Shown: piece by piece, positions 52,981 to 60,280 of the stretch
Layout of the letters: each line of letters starts with the position of its first letter
How positions within the stretch are numbered: the stretch's first letter is position 1
Origin: Halolamina sediminis
GTDB taxonomy: Archaea; Halobacteriota; Halobacteria; Halobacteriales; Haloferacaceae
Reading direction: 5' to 3'
Length of the DNA stretch: 64,000 nucleotides
Assembly (NCBI RefSeq): GCF_001282785.1
Contig: NZ_CVUA01000001.1
Location: 248,001-312,000, forward strand
The notes under the pieces: generated by a model
The model's input: the letters and a program-made list of their open reading frames with translations, nothing else
What the model was told of the DNA's origin: nothing
The model's database searches: none
Position numbers and translations under genes: made by a program

Positions 52981-53646
52981 ATGGACGACGCCGCCGTGGC
53001 CCGCCGTTCGGCCCGGGATGCGCTGGGGGAGATCGAGCCCGAGCCTCTCCGCGAGACGCTCGACCAGCGACTGGCAGCGGCGTCGATGGTCCCGGGGGCG
53101 CTGACGCTGTCGACCGCCCGGGCGTTCGACGACAGCGTCGACGTGACCGCGCTGGGCGAACTCGCCGCCGGCGTGCAGTTGATCTACGAGGGACTCTCGC
53201 TCACCCGACAGTTGGCCCACGAGGAGCCGTGGGCGATCGATCCGGAGAACGACATCGAGGCAGATCTCTCGGTTGTCGCCGCCGACGTGCTCGTCTCCCG
53301 GGGGTTCTCGCTGCTCGCCCGGACGCCCGCGGCCGACCGCGCGGTCGAGACCGTCCGGGCGTTCGGCCGTGACCAGACCGACCGCGAGCGGACCGACAAC
53401 CCCGCAGCGATCGACCGGAACCTCGAAGCCGACGTGTTCGAACTCGCGGTCGTCGCCGGCGTCGCAGCCGTCGACGGCACCCCCTCCGAGGAGCTGCTGG
53501 GGTTCGCGGCGGAGTTGGCTCACTCCTACGAGGGGGCGCTCCCGGCGGCGCCGGAGCTGCTCGCCGAGCCGACGCGGGATCGGCTCGCGGGCTTCTCCGA
53601 CGGCTACGTCGGCTCGGCGACGCGGAGTGCGGGAACGGATCCCTGA
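52981..53646 (+). CDS. All-helical conserved haloarchaeal protein (DUF7114-like)
   Basis: 221 residues, strongly helical. The phrases MVPGALTLSTARAFDDSVD, AAGVQLIYEGLSLTRQLAHE, AADVLVSRGFSLLART and EADVFELAVVAGVAAVDG resemble a trans-isoprenyl-synthase-like all-helical fold, but the catalytic DDxxD motifs are not present. I remember it only as a haloarchaeal DUF (7114, uncertain). It is probably a non-catalytic relative or a binding protein. The tRNA-Thr gene follows after 53 bp on the same strand. Confidence 0.7.
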   Translation: MDDAAVARRSARDALGEIEPEPLRETLDQRLAAASMVPGALTLSTARAFDDSVDVTALGELAAGVQLIYEGLSLTRQLAHEEPWAIDPENDIEADLSVVAADVLVSRGFSLLARTPAADRAVETVRAFGRDQTDRERTDNPAAIDRNLEADVFELAVVAGVAAVDGTPSEELLGFAAELAHSYEGALPAAPELLAEPTRDRLAGFSDGYVGSATRSAGTDP

Positions 53647-53699
53647 TTCGGGTCGAATCGAAATCCCTATACCCGGAACCGCAGTACGAGGAGGTGCGC

Positions 53700-53771
53700 G
53701 CCTGGGTAGCTTAGCGGTAAAGCGCGTCCTTGGTAAGGACGAGAGCCCGGGTTCAAATCCCGGCCTAGGCT
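53700..53771 (+). tRNA. tRNA-Thr(GGT)
   Basis: 72 nt. Acceptor GCCTGGG pairs with CCTAGGC (one G-T wobble), discriminator T. D-loop AGCTTAGCGGTAAAGC, anticodon stem CGTCC/GGACG around TTGGTAA (anticodon GGT), T-loop GGGTTCAAATCCC. The TATA-like CCTATACCC lies about 30 bp upstream and a TTTCT terminator follows. Confidence 0.97.
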
Positions 53772-53850
53772 TTCTCCGAACCCCGAACCGACCAGCGACA
53801 GCCACGCCGTGACGAAACGCCTTTTTTTCGACCGACTCACCCCCACGCGT

Positions 53851-54486
53851 ATGGCCGTCGCCGACACCGTCTCCACCGTCTTCGCTCCGGAACTGTTCGT
53901 CCTCCTCGCGACCCTGCTGCTCGTCGGCTACGAGAGACGCGACAACCTTGCCCCGAAGTCGCTCGCCCCCCGGCTCGGCGCCGTCGTCGGCGCGTGGGCG
54001 CTCGCGTTCGCCGTCTATCAGGGCGGCCCAACGATCGTCGGTACCGGTGTTCCGGGCGGCGATGCGCGGTTGACCGTCACCGCGGTCCCCGGCGGCGACG
54101 ACTTCTTCGCCGCACTCGGCCTGATCGTCGCCTTCGCGGGAATTGCCTTCGCGTGGCGGCAGTTCGACTGGGGCGGGCTCGTCCCGCCGTACGCGGTGCT
54201 CCTGATCGTCACCTCGCTGCTCCACCTCGTCGTCGTCCCGCTGTGGGACGCGTCGAGCCACGTCATCTACGCCGCCGTGCCCGCGGGCGCGCTGGTCGCC
54301 GCCGACCGGCGGTTCACGCCGCTGCTGCTCGTGGCACCGCTGCTCGTCTGGAGTCGGATCGCGACCGGCGCCCACACCGTCGGCGAGGCAGTCGGCGGGC
54401 TCGTCGTCGCCGTGGTCGTGCTCGCCGGCGCGCTCGCGCTGGACCGACTACCCGGCGAGGACGGTTCCGAGATCGACCCGCTCTAG
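53851..54486 (+). CDS. PAP2-like integral membrane protein with altered active-site motifs
   Basis: 211 residues with about five to six spans. The C-terminal half matches the layout of the PAP2 phosphatase core: SSHVIYAAVPAGAL stands where PSGH is expected, and SRIATGAHTVGEAVGGLV resembles SRxxxxxHxxxD but with Glu for the final Asp. Thus it may be a phosphatase with a modified site or a non-catalytic relative. ATG 53851 is chosen as the first residue before the first span; a T-rich tract (CTTTTTTTCG) 30 bp upstream may end the tRNA-Thr transcript. Confidence 0.65.
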   Translation: MAVADTVSTVFAPELFVLLATLLLVGYERRDNLAPKSLAPRLGAVVGAWALAFAVYQGGPTIVGTGVPGGDARLTVTAVPGGDDFFAALGLIVAFAGIAFAWRQFDWGGLVPPYAVLLIVTSLLHLVVVPLWDASSHVIYAAVPAGALVAADRRFTPLLLVAPLLVWSRIATGAHTVGEAVGGLVVAVVVLAGALALDRLPGEDGSEIDPL

Positions 54487-54854
54487 TCCTCTTCCAGCGT
54501 CTGTACCTCCCGCTTCCGGTCTTCGGCGTCGGCGTTGCCCGTGTTCTCGGTGCCGGCGGGCTCGAAGAGGACGACCTTCGCCAGCCCGTCGGCGACCGGG
54601 CGGTGTTCGACGCCCGCCGGGACGACCCCGAGCTCGCCGTCCGTGAGGCGCTGGTCGGACTCGCCTTCGAGTTCGAGCGTCAGCTCCCCTTCGATCACCC
54701 AGAACAGCTCGTCGGCGTCGGGGTGGGTATGCCAGACGAACGCCCCCTCCAGCTTGGCGGCTTTCAGCTCCTGTCCGTTGAGCGATGCGAGCAGTCGCGG
54801 CGCCCACCGCTCCTCGAACGCGTCGAACGCGTCGTCGATGTCGACGGTCTCCAT
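54483..54854 (-). CDS. Cupin domain protein
   Basis: 123 residues, single double-stranded beta-helix. The metal motif is visible in WHTHPDADELFWVIEGELTLEL (H, H, E) with a second His in GVVPAGVEHRPVADG. It is probably a metal-dependent small enzyme or ligand sensor. Stop overlaps the PAP2-like gene stop by 4 bp (convergent). Confidence 0.88.
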   Translation of the reverse strand: METVDIDDAFDAFEERWAPRLLASLNGQELKAAKLEGAFVWHTHPDADELFWVIEGELTLELEGESDQRLTDGELGVVPAGVEHRPVADGLAKVVLFEPAGTENTGNADAEDRKREVQTLEED

Positions 54855-54896
54855 GGCGGAGGACAGTCTGCCGGGGCGAAAAGCGCGTCGCCGGCG

Positions 54897-55508
54897 TCAG
54901 CGCAGGTCCTCGATCAGCGAGTCCGGCATCCGGTCGACCGCCTCGTCGGGGAGCGCGTCGACCGCGTGCTCCCCCCAGTCGACGATGCGGCGCCGGAGTA
55001 CGGCGTAGACCAACCCGACGGCGACCGTCCCGGCGACGATCGCGTCGAACACGCCATCGTAGGCCAGCAGTACGAGGAGGCCGAGCCCGACCGTCGCGAT
55101 GGCGTCCTCGGGCGCGCCGTCGTACCGGACCCAACGACGCGGCCGCCACCACTGGCGGTGGTAGTGGCTGTACACCGCCCGATCGCCGCGCTGCTCCCAC
55201 GGCCGGAGTTCGAGATCGCCGCCGAGGGCGTCGGTGAGGGAGTGAGCCGCCGCGGCGGCGAGAAACAGCGCGGCGCCGACGGTCCACACCGACGGGAGGA
55301 GGAGGGCAGCGACGCCGACTGCCGCGGCGGCCAGCGTGTAGTACACCGGGAAGTGGAGCGTCCGGCGGTGTTCGCCGGGCATGTCGAGATCCGGGAACAC
55401 CCCGCCAGCGAACCCCGCCACGGCGGCGACGACGGCGAACTCCGGCGCGACCAGCGCCACCGGCACCGAGAGGAGCAGCCCTGCCAGCGCGTGGGTCGTG
55501 GCCATCAT
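54897..55508 (-). CDS. YdjM/DUF457-like metal-dependent membrane hydrolase
   Basis: 203 residues (two adjacent ATGs, 55508 or 55505). The family signature is clear: MMATTHALAGLL (first His), GGVFPDLDMPGEHRRTLHFP (Asp-x-Asp and His pair) and AAAAHSLTDALGGDLELRPW. It has about five membrane spans and a charged C-terminal tail (RRRIVDWGEHAVDALPDEAV). Members are predicted membrane-bound zinc hydrolases of unknown substrate. It lies just upstream of the cupin gene on the same strand, 42 bp apart. Confidence 0.86.
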   Translation of the reverse strand: MMATTHALAGLLLSVPVALVAPEFAVVAAVAGFAGGVFPDLDMPGEHRRTLHFPVYYTLAAAAVGVAALLLPSVWTVGAALFLAAAAAHSLTDALGGDLELRPWEQRGDRAVYSHYHRQWWRPRRWVRYDGAPEDAIATVGLGLLVLLAYDGVFDAIVAGTVAVGLVYAVLRRRIVDWGEHAVDALPDEAVDRMPDSLIEDLR

Positions 55509-55807
55509 CTCTTGGAGATAGGCGCCAGTGGCGGATAACGCTCACGCCTAGGGGGAAAGACGACGACGTCCGAACCCGTCACCGGGGGCGGGGGGAAAAT
55601 CGACGGGCGGGCGTCGTCGGTGGAGTCGTGTCGGGCACACTGCGAGGATGGGAACTGTAGGTGTGCGCCCGTCGGGATACAGCGATCGGGAGAACTTAAA
55701 CCCGCGTCAGACGCGCGAACGTTCGACCGGCGCGATCGCCGAGCAGGCCGGAACCACAGCGCCCCGCGAGCCGCAACACCGATACGCACGTCGGCCGATC
55801 ACGGCGT
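55509..55807. other. Gene-free intergenic region with an element-like fragment
   Basis: This 299-bp gap contains no credible gene. An 84-residue open frame on the plus strand lacks acidic composition. GTCGTGTCGGGCACACTGCG (about 55626-55645) resembles the terminal part of elements A and C (GTGTCCGGCACACTGCG), so a worn remnant of the family may be here. The TATA-like ACTTAAACC (about 55691) may drive the small gene at 55808. Confidence 0.35.
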
Positions 55808-55906
55808 ATGCCCGAACGCTGGGAGTCGCTGTTCGCCCGCGCCGCCGAGTACGAGGCGGACGAGACCGCCGTCAGGAACGCACTCGCGGAGGTCAGGAAT
55901 GAGTGA
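55808..55906 (+). CDS. 32-residue protein upstream of a PIN-like gene
   Basis: MPERWESLFARAAEYEADET followed by AVRNALAEVRNE, acidic and helical, ending in TGA at 55904-55906. The next gene's ATG (55899) lies inside it, giving an 8-bp overlap of the kind seen in two-gene antitoxin/toxin pairs. The CGTATG context matches other starts here. Its small size limits certainty. Confidence 0.55.
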   Translation: MPERWESLFARAAEYEADETAVRNALAEVRNE

Positions 55907-56369
55907 TCCCTCGCCGGAACGCATCGTCGCCGACAGCGACGTGCTCGCGGCGGATCTGCTGGTCGGCGGCGACGCGCGGACGTGTCTGGATCACGTCCGG
56001 AGCCACTCGTGGCTCACGCTGGTCGCCAGCGACCCGCTGCTCGACGACGCCGAAGCGGTGATCGAACGCCTCGCCGACCCCGAGCTCGCGGCGGACTGGC
56101 GCGACCGCATCGACGACCGCCGGGAGCCGGTCGACCAGCCGGAGGGCGACCACCCCGCGCTGGCCTCTGCGTACCACGGCGGTGCGATGCACGTCCTCTC
56201 TTTCGACGAGCGGCTCACCGGGCCGAAGGGGAACACGATGGTCCGCGACCGCGTCGAGACGGCAGTCCGGACACCGGACGCGTTCGCGACGCTGTTCGAC
56301 CCAGAGACGCTCTACCCCGAAGTGGTCGGCGGCGAGTATCCGGGGCCGGACCGGGAGCCGCGGGCCTGA
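55899..56369 (+). CDS. PIN-like conserved haloarchaeal protein (DUF7384-like)
   Basis: 156 residues. RIVADSDVLAADLLVGGDAR gives a first acidic cluster of PIN type (D-x-D). The rest is helical with WLTLVASDPLLDDAEAVIER, DHPALASAYHGGAMHVLSFD and a final acidic residue. PIN proteins are Mg-dependent RNases and often toxins; here an overlapping small upstream frame would be a candidate partner. Only two of the usual four acidic residues are obvious, so the catalytic call is uncertain. I recall it as DUF7384. Confidence 0.7.
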   Translation: MSDPSPERIVADSDVLAADLLVGGDARTCLDHVRSHSWLTLVASDPLLDDAEAVIERLADPELAADWRDRIDDRREPVDQPEGDHPALASAYHGGAMHVLSFDERLTGPKGNTMVRDRVETAVRTPDAFATLFDPETLYPEVVGGEYPGPDREPRA

Positions 56370-56386
56370 TCGCCGCGCGCGATCAG
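56366..56386. terminator. Bidirectional hairpin containing both stop codons
   Basis: CTGATCGC-CGCGC-GCGATCAG is a perfect 8-bp stem. TGA of the plus-strand gene (56367-56369) and TCA of the minus-strand GNAT gene (56383-56385) both lie inside it. It probably ends both transcripts; its GATCAGTC end matches the start of the tandem array unit further right. Confidence 0.55.
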
Positions 56387-56853
56387 TCCAGCGGCTTACG
56401 CATGGTGTACCGCTTCACGTCGTACGCTCGGTCCTCGTAGAGCGCCTGTGCGGACTCGTTCCACGCGTCGACGGTGAGCGTCACGTGGGCACAGCCCCGC
56501 TTTTCCCCCCACGACTCGGCGGCCGCCATCAGTTCGTCGGCGATCCCCTCCCGGCGGAACGCCGGCCGGACGTAGATCTCGTTGACGTGGGCGGTGTCGT
56601 CGTGGGCGAACACGGGCGGCGCTTCCTGCACCTCGGCGGAGACGTAGCCGGCGAACTCGTCGTCGACGACTGCCACGCGGTCGATTCGATCCTCGTCGCT
56701 CAGACGCTCACAGCGGAACTCGATCACGCCCTCGCGGTACTCGTCGGCGAGGGCGTGGTAGGGGTCGTGTTCGGCCATCTCCCGACAGAACGGCACCCAG
56801 AGCCCGTCGACGAACGCGGGGACTTCCGACTCGTGGAGCGGACGGATCTCCAT
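56383..56853 (-). CDS. GNAT family N-acetyltransferase
   Basis: 156 residues. The acetyl-CoA loop is VNEIYVRPAFRREGIADELM (R/Q-x-x-G-x-G/A) and the C-terminal strands include VTLTVDAWNESAQALYEDRAY. It probably acetylates an amine substrate, unidentified. It starts at ATG 56853 and ends inside a shared terminator hairpin with the convergent PIN-like gene. A second, longer reading is not supported. Confidence 0.9.
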   Translation of the reverse strand: MEIRPLHESEVPAFVDGLWVPFCREMAEHDPYHALADEYREGVIEFRCERLSDEDRIDRVAVVDDEFAGYVSAEVQEAPPVFAHDDTAHVNEIYVRPAFRREGIADELMAAAESWGEKRGCAHVTLTVDAWNESAQALYEDRAYDVKRYTMRKPLD

Positions 56854-56893
56854 GCGGGCACGGCGGCGGCGCGGGGCAAAAATCGGTCGACAC

Positions 56894-56970
56894 GGCGTGC
56901 CACAGCCTCGCGCTCCTCGATTACCGCTCGGCGTGCCACAGCCTCGCGCTGGACGCTACCGCTCGGCGTG
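56894..56970 (-). repeat. Tandem repeat of the 3' end of the ITP pyrophosphatase gene
   Basis: GGCGTGCCACAGCCTCGCGCT occurs at 56894-56914 and 56930-56950, and its first half recurs at 56965 within the rdgB coding end. Period is 35-36 bp. Read on the minus strand, each unit starts with a copy of the last codons TGGCACGCCGAGCGGTAG/A including a stop. So the gene's 3' end was duplicated about two times downstream. Confidence 0.8.
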
Positions 56971-57582
56971 CCACTCCGCGAACTTCGCGAGCGCCCGCCC
57001 GCGGTGGGAGATCGCGTTTTTCTCGGCTTCGTCCATCTCCGCGAACGTGGTCCCCTCGTGCTCGAAGATCGGGTCGAAGCCGAACCCGCCCTCCCCGCGG
57101 GGTTCGACCAGCGTCCCCCGAACCCGGCCCTCGAACAGTTTCACGGGCAGCGTCTCGGCGTCGTCGTCGGCGTCCGGCCCCGCCGCGGCGGCGGCGACGC
57201 GGTCGTCCTTGTCCACGGGGTCGGGCGAGGCGTCGAACCCCTCCCCGTCGCAGTACGCGAGCACGCAGCGGAACGACGCCGCGCGGTCCGCCTCCTCGCG
57301 GGCGAGCTCCCACGTTCGCTCGACGCCGATCGTCTCCTCGGCGTAGGAGGAGTAGGGGCCGGGGAATCCATCGAGCGCGCGGACGAACAGCCCGGCGTCG
57401 TCGACGAGCGTCGGCTCGCCGGCGTGGCGGTACGCCTCACGCGCGCCGCGGGCGGCGATCGTGCCGAGGTCGTCGCTCTGGATCTCGGTGTAGTCGTAGT
57501 CGAGCTGGGCGACCGAGCCGTCGTCGAGGTACGCCTCGGCCTCGCGGACCTTCCCGGGGTTGGTGGTGACGTAGCGCAGCAT
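56956..57582 (-). CDS. rdgB: XTP/dITP diphosphatase (RdgB/HAM1)
   Basis: 208 residues. MLRYVTTNPGKVREAEAYL, VDDAGLFVRALDGFPGPYSS, GGFGFDPIFEHEGTTFAEM and KNAISHRGRALAKF are the family's substrate and metal-binding blocks (catalytic region SHRxxA). It hydrolyses non-canonical purine triphosphates such as dITP and XTP, keeping them out of DNA. In the middle, an acidic insertion (AAAAAGPDADDDAE) is a haloarchaeal adaptation. Downstream, the 3' end is repeated. Confidence 0.95.
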   Translation of the reverse strand: MLRYVTTNPGKVREAEAYLDDGSVAQLDYDYTEIQSDDLGTIAARGAREAYRHAGEPTLVDDAGLFVRALDGFPGPYSSYAEETIGVERTWELAREEADRAASFRCVLAYCDGEGFDASPDPVDKDDRVAAAAAGPDADDDAETLPVKLFEGRVRGTLVEPRGEGGFGFDPIFEHEGTTFAEMDEAEKNAISHRGRALAKFAEWHAER

Positions 57583-57635
57583 CTACCGGACCGTCGTCGC
57601 GGCTCCGAAAAGGGTTCGCGGTTCCGGATCGCCGG

Positions 57636-57892
57636 GATCAGTCGCCCGCCACGGTTGACCGTTACCGTGGCGATCAGTCGTCCACGCCGGCTGACCGCGT
57701 GCCGGCGAGATCAGTCGTCCACGCCGGCTGACCGCGTGCCGGCGAGATCAGTCGTCCACGCCGGCTGACCGCGTGCCGGCGAGATCAGTCGTCCACGCCG
57801 GCTGACCGCGTGCCGGCGAGATCAGTCGTCCACGCCGGCTGACCGCGTGCCGGCGAGATCAGCCGCCCTGCCCGGCCGACCGTCGCCGGGCA
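57636..57892. repeat. Seven-unit tandem hairpin array
   Basis: Five identical 37-bp units start at 57672, 57709, 57746, 57783 and 57820. One 36-bp degenerate unit starts at 57636 and one at 57857. Each begins GATCAGYCGYCC and then has a hairpin with the loop core GACCG. The stem differs: GCCACGGT/ACCGTGGC in the first unit, CGCCGGC/GCCGGCG in the middle five, TGCCCGGC/GCCGGGCA in the last. The array fills the gap between rdgB and the DUF5808-like gene, both on the minus strand. Confidence 0.95.
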
Positions 57893-57894
57893 GA

Positions 57895-58182
57895 TCAGTC
57901 GTCGTCGACGATGACTTCGACCGGCTCCTCCTCGTCGGCCGCCTCGTCGCGGTGCTTCTGGCTCTCCTGCCACCACAGCCCGACCGCGACGGCGGCCACG
58001 ACCCACGAGCGCCAGTTGGCGAGGTTGAGCGTGTAGCCGACGCCGAACGGCTGCTCGACGAACATCCCCTCGTCGGGCTGCCAGTGGCTCGACAGCAGCC
58101 GACCGATACTCGGCTCCTCGAAGTTGTACGGAATACCGAACAGCTCGCCGGACTCGGGCTTGCCGCTCTCGTTGTCTCCCAT
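57895..58182 (-). CDS. DUF5808-like small membrane protein
   Basis: 95 residues. A polar N-terminus (MGDNESGKPESGELFGIPYN), then the conserved GYTLNLANWRSWVVAAVAVG with one membrane span and an acidic C-terminal tail (EEEPVEVIVDDD). I recall this as DUF5808, function unknown. The sequence GACGACTGATC at its 3' end is the repeated motif of the tandem array that follows. Confidence 0.75.
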   Translation of the reverse strand: MGDNESGKPESGELFGIPYNFEEPSIGRLLSSHWQPDEGMFVEQPFGVGYTLNLANWRSWVVAAVAVGLWWQESQKHRDEAADEEEPVEVIVDDD

Positions 58183-58234
58183 GGGCGAACCGTGGACCGG
58201 CGGCGATAAATCGTTTTGGACCGCGCGCCGGCAG

Positions 58235-59827
58235 CTACTGGTAGCGGCCGCGTCCGCGGATCTCCGCGAGGCGCTCCAGCACCGCGTCGTCGCCGACGCC
58301 GGCGTAACCGTCCTCGAACGCCCGACAGACCGGCGCCGGCTCGGCGGCCGTCCCCTCGACGGAGCCCTCGAACACGTGGAGGTCCATCGCGTGATCCTCC
58401 GGGTGGCCGGAGTGGTACCCCAGCCCGAAGTCGATCAGGAACAGTCGGTCGCCGACGCGGACGTTCTTCGTCGTCGGGTCGCCGTGGACCAGCTCCCGCC
58501 TGTGCAGCCGGGCGAGGTGTTCCCCGAGCACTCGCGCCCGCTCGGTCGTGAGCGCGTCTGCGAGGTCCGTGTCGCCGACGTGCTGGAGTCGAAGGGTCGC
58601 TTCGGGCACGTCCACGTCGTGGACCAGCGGCGTCGGCACGCCCGCCTTACGCGCCTCGCTGAGCAGTCGCGCTTCGAGGACGGTCCGATCCCGGCGGAGT
58701 TTCGCGTCGAGGTCGGGATGGCGGTACGCCTTGGGTATCCGGCGTTTCACCACCACGCCGTCCTGCACGTCGACGACGGCCTCCGCGCCGCGGCGAGGAT
58801 CGGTGAGCCCCGAGGGCCCCCCCGCGGTCGCGCCGTGGCCCACCGCCACGGACTCGTTCTCCCGCCAGGTCACGGGCACCTCGTCCGGGCGGAAGTTCGG
58901 GTCGATCGCGCTGTCCGCGATCTCGATCGTGTCGCCGGCGGCGGCCATCTCCGCACCGAGGACGGCGATCATCCCCGCGTTGTCCCGGAGGAAGCGCGGC
59001 TCAGGCGCGTAGAACTCGGCGCCGCGCTGCTCGCACATCGCCGCGAGCATCTCCCGCAGGCGGTCGTTCTGCCCGACGCCGCCGCCGAGCACGAGCTCGT
59101 CGCTGCCCGTCAGCGAGAGCGCGCGCTCGCTCACCTCCGTCAGCATCGCGAAGACGTGCTCCTGCAGCGAGAAACAGACGTTTTCGACGGCTGCCCCCCC
59201 GTCGACGGTGTCCTTCGCGGCGCTCATCAGCCCCGAGAACGAGAAGTCCATCCCCTTGACGACGTAGGGCAGGTCGACGTACTCGCCGTCTTTGGCGGCT
59301 GCCTCGACCTTAGGGCCGCCGGGGTGGCTCCAGCCGAGGTGGCGCGTGAACTTGTCGATCGCGTTGCCGACGCCCGTGTCCATCGTCTCGCCCAGCACGC
59401 GGTAGCGGCCGTCGTGGAAGCCGAGTAGGTGGGCGTTCGCGCCCGAGGCGTTGAGACAGACCGGCGAGTCGAAGTTCGCTTCGTGGCGCCCGATCTCGAG
59501 GTGGGCGACCATGTGGTTCACGCCGACGAGGGGCACGTCGAGCGTACCGGCGAGCGCCCGCGCGGCGGTGCCGGCGACGCGCAGACACGGGCCCAGTCCG
59601 GGGCCCTGCGAGAACGCGACCGCGTCGATGTCGCCGTCGGCGTGGGCGAGCGCGGTCTCGATCACCCGCGGGATCGCGTCGCCCATGTGCTCGGCGGCCT
59701 CGCGCGGGTGAATGCCGCCGCTCTCCGGTTCGTAGGCGTCGGACTCGATAAACGTCTGGTCGGTCGCGGTGTCGTGGACGGCGGCGCTCGCACACCACGC
59801 CGTGCCCTCGACACCCAGAACGCGCAT
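58235..59827 (-). CDS. Kae1-Bud32 fusion (tRNA t6A synthase and protein kinase)
   Basis: 530 residues. Residues 1-325 are Kae1/TsaD: MRVLGVEGTAWCASAAVHD, the iron-binding HMVAH (about 107), LCLNASGANAHLLG-type core and GGGVGQNDRLREML. From about residue 335 the Bud32 kinase follows: KAYRHPDLDAKLRRDRTVLE, HGDPTTKNV catalytic loop and LIDFGLGY. It makes t6A37 on ANN-decoding tRNAs as part of the KEOPS complex; Bud32 acts as an ATPase/kinase for Kae1. The fusion is an archaeal trait. It begins 6 bp after the S24e stop on the minus strand. Confidence 0.97.
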   Translation of the reverse strand: MRVLGVEGTAWCASAAVHDTATDQTFIESDAYEPESGGIHPREAAEHMGDAIPRVIETALAHADGDIDAVAFSQGPGLGPCLRVAGTAARALAGTLDVPLVGVNHMVAHLEIGRHEANFDSPVCLNASGANAHLLGFHDGRYRVLGETMDTGVGNAIDKFTRHLGWSHPGGPKVEAAAKDGEYVDLPYVVKGMDFSFSGLMSAAKDTVDGGAAVENVCFSLQEHVFAMLTEVSERALSLTGSDELVLGGGVGQNDRLREMLAAMCEQRGAEFYAPEPRFLRDNAGMIAVLGAEMAAAGDTIEIADSAIDPNFRPDEVPVTWRENESVAVGHGATAGGPSGLTDPRRGAEAVVDVQDGVVVKRRIPKAYRHPDLDAKLRRDRTVLEARLLSEARKAGVPTPLVHDVDVPEATLRLQHVGDTDLADALTTERARVLGEHLARLHRRELVHGDPTTKNVRVGDRLFLIDFGLGYHSGHPEDHAMDLHVFEGSVEGTAAEPAPVCRAFEDGYAGVGDDAVLERLAEIRGRGRYQ

Positions 59828-59833
59828 CCGGCG

Positions 59834-60151
59834 TTACTCGGCGTCCGCGGCGGCTTCCTCGGCCTCGGTGTCGGCTTCGATCTTGTTCCGCTGGAGCATG
59901 TGGTCCTGCTCGACGTCGCGGGCGTCGTCGGCCGACTCGTACACTTTCGCGTCGCCGATCGTCTTGCGCATGCCGAACTTCGTGTCCAGCTTGCGGATCA
60001 CGACCTCGTCCGAGCCCTTGTCAAGCGTCGCCGCGAGGCTGTCGCGGACCTGCAGGCGCGAGGGCGTGGCGTCCTCGTGGGTGAGCTCGAAGCGGACGTC
60101 GGTGCGGTGCAACATCGGGTTCTCGGTCTCGTCGACGATTTCGATCTCCAT
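59834..60151 (-). CDS. rps24e: 30S ribosomal protein S24e
   Basis: 105 residues from ATG 60151. MEIEIVDETENPMLHRTDVR, EVVIRKLDTKFGMRKTIGDA and KVYESADDARDVEQDHMLQRN match S24e, with an acidic tail. It belongs to the small subunit. In many archaea an S27ae gene lies between S24e and Kae1; none is present in the 6-bp gap. The upstream sequence is element C, which separates it from the dephospho-CoA kinase gene. Confidence 0.95.
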   Translation of the reverse strand: MEIEIVDETENPMLHRTDVRFELTHEDATPSRLQVRDSLAATLDKGSDEVVIRKLDTKFGMRKTIGDAKVYESADDARDVEQDHMLQRNKIEADTEAEEAAADAE

Positions 60152-60280
60152 GGTCAGTTGCCCGAAGATGCGCCGGAAAACGGCAAAAGGATTTCGAAGG
60201 GCTACTGTCAGGCTGTGTCGTGTCGGATGGGTGTCGGTGTGGAACATTCGGTGGTCGTGGCGGAGGGGCTGTCGACGGGG

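Noticed and set aside
55648-55902. 84-residue plus-strand frame before the small acidic gene
   Set aside because: Arg-rich composition, unlike haloarchaeal proteins, and overlaps the better-supported start at 55808.
57636-57892. CRISPR-like array
   Set aside because: Units follow each other without unique spacers and no cas gene is present; it is a tandem hairpin repeat.
59828-59833. Expected S27ae gene between S24e and Kae1
   Set aside because: Only 6 bp separate the two genes; S27ae must lie elsewhere or is not in this order.
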